Shown here: piece by piece, positions 5,937 through 9,005 of the stretch
Position numbering within the stretch: the first letter of the stretch is position 1
Layout of the letters: each line of letters opens with the position of its first letter
Assembly (NCBI GenBank): GCA_046262435.1
Contig: JBHEMT010000017.1
Location: forward strand, 1 to 9,005
Reading direction: 5' to 3'
From: JBHEMT01 sp046262435
GTDB taxonomy: Bacteria > Chloroflexota > Dormibacteria > Aeolococcales > Aeolococcaceae
DNA: 9,005 nt
The notes under the pieces: generated by a model
The model's database searches: none
Told to the model about the DNA's origin: nothing
What the model saw: the letters and a program-made list of their open reading frames with translations, nothing else
Translations under genes and position numbers: made by a program

Positions 5937-6797
5937 GTGGCAATTGAACGCCTCCGGCTGGAGGCCAACGGATACGAGTTCAGCGCCGTGGCGCTGGGCC
6001 CGAGCGCCGGCGAGCTTGTGCTTCTGCTCCACGGCTTTCCGCAGACCGGCATGGCCTGGCGCGCGGTGATGCGCCGGCTGGCCGCGGCCGGCTACCGGGC
6101 GGTGGCGCCCGACCAGCGCGGATACTCCCCGGGGGCGCGGCCGGCCGAGGTCGAGGCATACGCGGTCGACCACCTGCGCGCCGACGCCCTGGCGATGGCG
6201 ACGGCCCTGGGAGCGCGCCGATTCCATGTCGTCGGCCACGACTGGGGCGGGGTGGTGGCCTGGAGCCTGGCCGGCGAGAATCCCGAGCGGGTGCGCTCGG
6301 TCACGGTGCTGTCCACCCCCCATCCCCGCGCCCTGCGGGCGGCCCTGCGCTCGCCGGAACAGGCGATCCGCTCTGCCTACATTCCCTTTCTGCGCCTGCC
6401 AATCCTCCCCGAGCTGGTGCTCGGCCTGGGCTCGGGCGAGGCACTGCGGCGGCTGCTTCAGGCCAGCGGGCTGAGCGCGGCGCAGGCGACCACCTACACC
6501 CGGGCAATGACCACCGGCGGCGCCCTCCGCGGCGCGCTGAACTGGTACCGGGCCCTCGACCTGGGCGGCCGCGTGGTGGGGCCGATCTCGGTGCCCGCCA
6601 CCTACATGTGGGGCGAGCGTGACCCGGTGTTCACCGCCGCGGCGGCGGAGGCAACGGAGGACCAGCTGGACGGCGACCACACCATGCTGCCCCTTGCCGA
6701 GGCCGGTCATTGGTTACCGGAGAGCCACGCGGCCGAGGTGGCCGACGCGGTGATCGCCCGCGCGGGCACCGCACCCCGGCGGCCGCGCCGGCGCTGA
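5937..6797 (+). CDS. Alpha/beta hydrolase, epoxide-hydrolase-like
   Basis: The protein has 286 residues and starts at GTG. The fold shows HGFPQT (32-37, oxyanion region), the nucleophile elbow GHDWGG (100-105) with Asp102 as nucleophile, an acid at Asp229 in WGERDPVF, and the catalytic His258 in AGHWLPE. An Asp nucleophile followed by Trp is typical of epoxide hydrolases and haloalkane dehalogenases. Tyr204 in ALNWYRA matches a lid tyrosine that activates the epoxide ring, and Tyr148 in AYIPFL may be the second, so epoxide hydrolase is favoured. There is no signal peptide, so it is cytosolic. The C-terminal tail is Arg/Pro-rich. It follows aceE by 67 bases, but a -10-like box suggests its own promoter. 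The physiological substrate is unknown; dehalogenase or another hydrolase remains possible. Confidence 0.88.
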   Translation: MAIERLRLEANGYEFSAVALGPSAGELVLLLHGFPQTGMAWRAVMRRLAAAGYRAVAPDQRGYSPGARPAEVEAYAVDHLRADALAMATALGARRFHVVGHDWGGVVAWSLAGENPERVRSVTVLSTPHPRALRAALRSPEQAIRSAYIPFLRLPILPELVLGLGSGEALRRLLQASGLSAAQATTYTRAMTTGGALRGALNWYRALDLGGRVVGPISVPATYMWGERDPVFTAAAAEATEDQLDGDHTMLPLAEAGHWLPESHAAEVADAVIARAGTAPRRPRRR

Positions 6798-6848
6798 GAG
6801 AGTCCCGGCTTCCCGCCCTGGTCGGAACCCGCCTGCCACCATGAGGGC

Positions 6849-7490
6849 ATGCGTATTGACTTCTTCTTCGACCCCGGCTGTCCATGGTGCTGGCTCACCT
6901 CCCGCTGGATCGAGGAGGTCTCCCCGCACCGCGACCTCGACGTGCACTGGCGCTCGTTCAGCCTGATCCTGAAGAACGCCGACCATCTCACCGACCGCTA
7001 CCGCGAGCTGATGAGCCCCGCTCACGGCATGCTTCGGGTGGTCGAGGCCGTCCGCCGGAGGTCCGGTGAAGCAGCGGTGGGGGCGCTGTACACCGAACTT
7101 GGTGCGCAGATCCACCACGACAAGGTGGCGAGCGCGGACGTGGACATCGCCGGCGTCCTCGACGCGCTCGGCCTGCCCGACGGGCTTGCGGGCGCCGCCG
7201 ACGACAAGTCCTGGGACAGCGTGATCCGGGAGTCAATGGACGAGGGCCTGCGGCTCACCGGGGGGCTCGAGGCCGAGGTCGGTACCCCGATCGTCGCCTT
7301 CGACGGCAAGCAGGGCTACTTCGGCCCGGTGATGACTCCGGCCCCGCACGGGGAGGCGGCGCTGCAGCTGTTCGACTCGCTCGCCGCCATGGTCACCATC
7401 GACGGTTTCTACGAGCTGAAGCGCGGCCGGGAGCGTGGCCCGGAGCTGGCCGACCGGCCCCGCGCCCCCGAGGCGGCGCAGGCGCGCTGA
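6849..7490 (+). CDS. DsbA-family thioredoxin-fold protein, Rv2466c-like (mycothiol-dependent reductase)
   Basis: The protein has 213 residues and no signal peptide, so it is cytosolic. FFFDPGCPWCWLTSRW places the redox pair Cys11/Cys14 (CPWC) at the start of the fold, and GTPIVAF contains the cis-proline Pro147 opposite it. FELKR-like FYELKRGRE near the C-terminus, YFGPVM (157-162) and the helical insert between are as in Mycobacterium Rv2466c, a DsbA-like oxidoreductase known to use mycothiol/mycoredoxin and to reduce nitro prodrugs. Use of mycothiol here is an inference from the family and host type. The ATG at 6849 has GAGGG only 1 base upstream, too close to act as an ordinary ribosome site; CACCAT ends 6 bases before the ATG, so a leaderless start is possible. 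The phosphatase gene follows after 7 bases. Confidence 0.85.
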   Translation: MRIDFFFDPGCPWCWLTSRWIEEVSPHRDLDVHWRSFSLILKNADHLTDRYRELMSPAHGMLRVVEAVRRRSGEAAVGALYTELGAQIHHDKVASADVDIAGVLDALGLPDGLAGAADDKSWDSVIRESMDEGLRLTGGLEAEVGTPIVAFDGKQGYFGPVMTPAPHGEAALQLFDSLAAMVTIDGFYELKRGRERGPELADRPRAPEAAQAR

Positions 7491-7492
7491 GG
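7489..7492 (+). promoter_or_regulatory. Ribosome binding site of the PP2C gene, overlapping the upstream stop
   Basis: GAGG begins inside the TGA stop of the thioredoxin-fold gene and lies 5 bases before the ATG at 7498. The frame is open to 7435, but this site and the position of the phosphatase motifs favour 7498. Confidence 0.5.
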
Positions 7493-7497
7493 CACTG

Positions 7498-8280
7498 ATG
7501 CTCACGGTGCAGGCCGATCCCGAGTCGGCCCGCGCCGTGGACACGCTGCAACGCACCGGATTCGGCGTTCGGTGGCAGATCGGCGCGGTCACCGACCGAG
7601 GCGTCGTCCGGCGGGAGAACCAGGACGGCTGGGCTTTGACGAGCTGTGGCGACGACTCATTCGCGCTGCTCCTGGCCGACGGCATGGGTGGTCACGCGGG
7701 TGGCGCCATTGCCGCGCGGCTGGCACTGGAGCACGCCGCCGCGCTGCTCGCCGAGGCGGCCGCTCCTCGCGACGCCCTGGCGGCCGCATTTGGCGCCGCC
7801 GACGCCGCGGTCGCCGCCGATGGACTCGACGGCTCAGGGGGCGGCACCACCCTGGTGGCCGCGGTGCTCAGCGGCCGCCGCTGCCGGGTGGCGCACATCG
7901 GCGATAGCAGAGCCTACATCCTGCGGGCGGCCACCGCGGCGGCCCTCACCAATGACCACACCTGGGTGGCCGAGCAGGAACGGGCGGGGCTGCTCACCGC
8001 CGCACAGGCCGCGGTACACCCGCAGCGCAACCTGCTCACCCGCGCGGTCACCGGTGACGGCATGCAGCCCGACCTCACGGACCTCGAGCTGACCGCGGGC
8101 GAGGTGCTCCTGCTCTGCAGCGACGGCCTCTGGGGCAGCGTCACGGAGGCCACTCTGAGCGCGTTGGTGGCGGCTGCCGACCTCGCCGCTGGGCTGGCGG
8201 CGCTGGTGGACGCCGCGATTGCCGGCGGCAGTACCGACAACGTCACCGCGCTCGGCGCCCGCCTGGCGGCGACCGGCTAG
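7498..8280 (+). CDS. PP2C-type protein serine/threonine phosphatase
   Basis: The protein has 260 residues and is soluble, with no membrane segment. Bacterial PP2C enzymes remove phosphate from Ser/Thr using two metal ions and usually oppose Hanks-type kinases. All core motifs are present in order: RRENQD (38-43, Asp43), LLADGMGGHAGG (58-69, Asp61), GGGTTLVAAVL (114-124), VAHIGDSRAYIL (131-142), LTNDHTWV (150-157), NLLTRAVTG (178-186), LLCSDGLWGSV (205-215, Asp209) and GSTDNVTAL (244-252, Asp247). The metal-binding Asp residues are therefore intact, and activity is likely. The length is typical of PstP/Stp catalytic domains without a sensor domain. No kinase, FHA or penicillin-binding gene is visible, so this is not the classic pknB/pstP cell-division cluster. 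It probably shares a transcript with the upstream CPWC protein. Confidence 0.93.
   Translation: MLTVQADPESARAVDTLQRTGFGVRWQIGAVTDRGVVRRENQDGWALTSCGDDSFALLLADGMGGHAGGAIAARLALEHAAALLAEAAAPRDALAAAFGAADAAVAADGLDGSGGGTTLVAAVLSGRRCRVAHIGDSRAYILRAATAAALTNDHTWVAEQERAGLLTAAQAAVHPQRNLLTRAVTGDGMQPDLTDLELTAGEVLLLCSDGLWGSVTEATLSALVAAADLAAGLAALVDAAIAGGSTDNVTALGARLAATG
8277..8280. other. CTAG shared as stop codon by two convergent genes
   Basis: TAG at 8278-8280 ends the PP2C gene on the plus strand, and the complement of 8277-8279 reads TAG and ends the hydrolase on the minus strand. There is no intergenic space, so any terminator must lie inside the opposite coding region. Confidence 0.9.
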
Positions 8281-9005
8281 TCGCGCCGCGCAGGCCCGGG
8301 AGGGCACGGGCTCCACCGCTCAGGGCGATCGCCCTGGCGGCGAACGCGCCCCTGGCTCTCCAACAGCACAAGGTGGGCGAGGGTCTCGCCGAGCGCGGCA
8401 CGACGCATGAATCCGGCAACCTCGCTCCAGGGGCGCGACCAGGGCAGCGCCTCGGTCAGCTCCCAGCAGGTGACGACCTCCGCCGCGACCAGAAGGGTGA
8501 GCACCGCGTCCAGCCGTTCCTGGTGGTGGCGCAGAAGGCCGTCGATGCGCGTCGCGAGCGGCCGGAAACGCCACTCGTGGGCGGGCAGGACCTCGGCGAC
8601 CGGCAGGTCGCGCACCCGATGCAGCGACTCCAGGTAGTCGGCCAGCGGGTTGCCCGGCTGCTGGACGTGCACCGCGATGTTCGGTGAGATGCGAGGCAGG
8701 ACGTGGTCGCCGGCGATCAACAGCTGACGGTCGCGCTCGTGGAAGCAGACATGGCCGGGCGAGTGTCCGGGGGTGTGCACCGCGGTGAGGTTCCAGCCGG
8801 GCAGGGGCAGCCGGGTGCCCGGTTCGATCTCCATGTTGGGGAGTGCAAGGTCGACGAAGTCGCGCACCCCCATCGAGGCGCCGCTCAGCTCCACCACCAC
8901 GGCTTCGGGAACGCCGCAGGTGCGCAGCAGCGCCCGCATGGTGCCGATCACCTCGTCCACCCCGGCGCCGTACCTGCCGGGAAGCAGGGCGGCGTCGGCG
9001 GGGTG
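8277..9005 (-). CDS. Metallo-beta-lactamase-fold hydrolase, 5' truncated
   Basis: 242 residues are visible, and the frame is open to the window end, so the start and the first metal motif (HxHxDH) lie outside. The GTG at 8960 is in frame, but sequence upstream of it (HPADAALLPGRY) reads like genuine family protein, so it is not taken as the start. Counting from that GTG, metal ligands are visible as His66 in HTPGHSPGHVCF, Asp85 in IAGDHVLP and His128 in LPAHEW. These are followed by a helical C-terminal part (about 145-215) resembling the winged-helix extension of LACTB2-like and related hydrolases. Such proteins hydrolyse thioesters, lactones or phosphodiesters, and the substrate cannot be called. 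The gene converges on the PP2C gene and overlaps it by 4 bases. Confidence 0.88.
   Translation of the reverse strand, partial: HPADAALLPGRYGAGVDEVIGTMRALLRTCGVPEAVVVELSGASMGVRDFVDLALPNMEIEPGTRLPLPGWNLTAVHTPGHSPGHVCFHERDRQLLIAGDHVLPRISPNIAVHVQQPGNPLADYLESLHRVRDLPVAEVLPAHEWRFRPLATRIDGLLRHHQERLDAVLTLLVAAEVVTCWELTEALPWSRPWSEVAGFMRRAALGETLAHLVLLESQGRVRRQGDRPERWSPCPPGPARRD
8321..8336. repeat. 16-base perfect palindrome inside the hydrolase 3' end
   Basis: CAGGGCGATCGCCCTG is its own reverse complement. It lies 41 bases past the PP2C stop, within the last codons of the metallo-hydrolase. It could fold as a 6-pair hairpin and help end PP2C transcription, but it has no T-tract and may be only a codon-level coincidence. 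Confidence 0.35.

Noticed and set aside
7435..7497. N-terminal extension of the PP2C phosphatase inside the preceding gene
   Set aside because: It is Arg/Pro-rich shadow sequence of the upstream gene; the ATG at 7498 with GAGG before it is the better start.
3140..8280. aceE, hydrolase, CPWC protein and PP2C as one novel defence or metabolic operon
   Set aside because: The gaps of 67 and 51 bases, the -10-like box before the hydrolase and the unrelated families argue for neighbouring housekeeping genes; only the last pair is tight enough to suggest a shared transcript.
8961..9005. GTG at 8960 as the true start of the metallo-hydrolase
   Set aside because: The frame continues upstream with family-like residues to the window edge, and the obligatory HxHxDH metal motif is missing from the visible part, so the gene is cut by the window.

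Overview
The window is about 9 kb of high-GC DNA (roughly 70% by eye, with strong G/C preference at third codon positions) from a bacterial chromosome. It is densely packed with single-copy housekeeping and stress genes. I see no phage, transposon, CRISPR, plasmid, tRNA or rRNA signal. The homodimeric pyruvate dehydrogenase E1 has the N-terminal and active-site wording of actinobacterial AceE. The thioredoxin-fold protein resembles the mycothiol-dependent Rv2466c family. These point to an actinobacterium or another high-GC lineage with actinobacteria-like genes, such as Dormibacterota or Chloroflexota; the phylum cannot be fixed from this window.

Layout, left to right. (1) The 3' end of a plus-strand membrane protein with a PH-like core (1-465) meets ridA (538-1011, minus) tail to tail across a strong hairpin at 481-517. 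(2) A minus-strand block runs from the heme catalase gene (1226-2917), through a terminator-like hairpin (1186-1207) and a second long hairpin against the ridA ribosome binding site, into ridA. The catalase start codon overlaps the stop codon of a possible 21-codon leader ORF (2914-2979). (3) A divergent control region of about 160-220 bases separates the catalase from aceE (3140-5869, plus). It has a short palindrome on the catalase side and a 19-base inverted repeat just before aceE. (4) Downstream of aceE, on the plus strand, lie an epoxide-hydrolase-like alpha/beta hydrolase (5937-6797), a CPWC thioredoxin-fold protein (6849-7490) and a PP2C serine/threonine phosphatase (7498-8280). The last two are separated by 7 bases. 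(5) The phosphatase converges on a minus-strand metallo-beta-lactamase-fold hydrolase whose 5' end is off the window (8277-9005). The two genes share one CTAG as stop codon on both strands.

Functionally, aceE feeds acetyl-CoA production from pyruvate, and its E2 and E3 partners are not here. The catalase, RidA, the CPWC thiol protein and the hydrolases fit a general peroxide, reactive-metabolite and electrophile defence theme, but the window does not show that they work as one system. Every main gene falls in a known family. The points most worth checking are regulatory: the catalase leader ORF, the ridA 5' hairpin, the aceE operator-like repeat and the probable leaderless GTG start of the hydrolase. 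I found no convincing undescribed multi-gene system.
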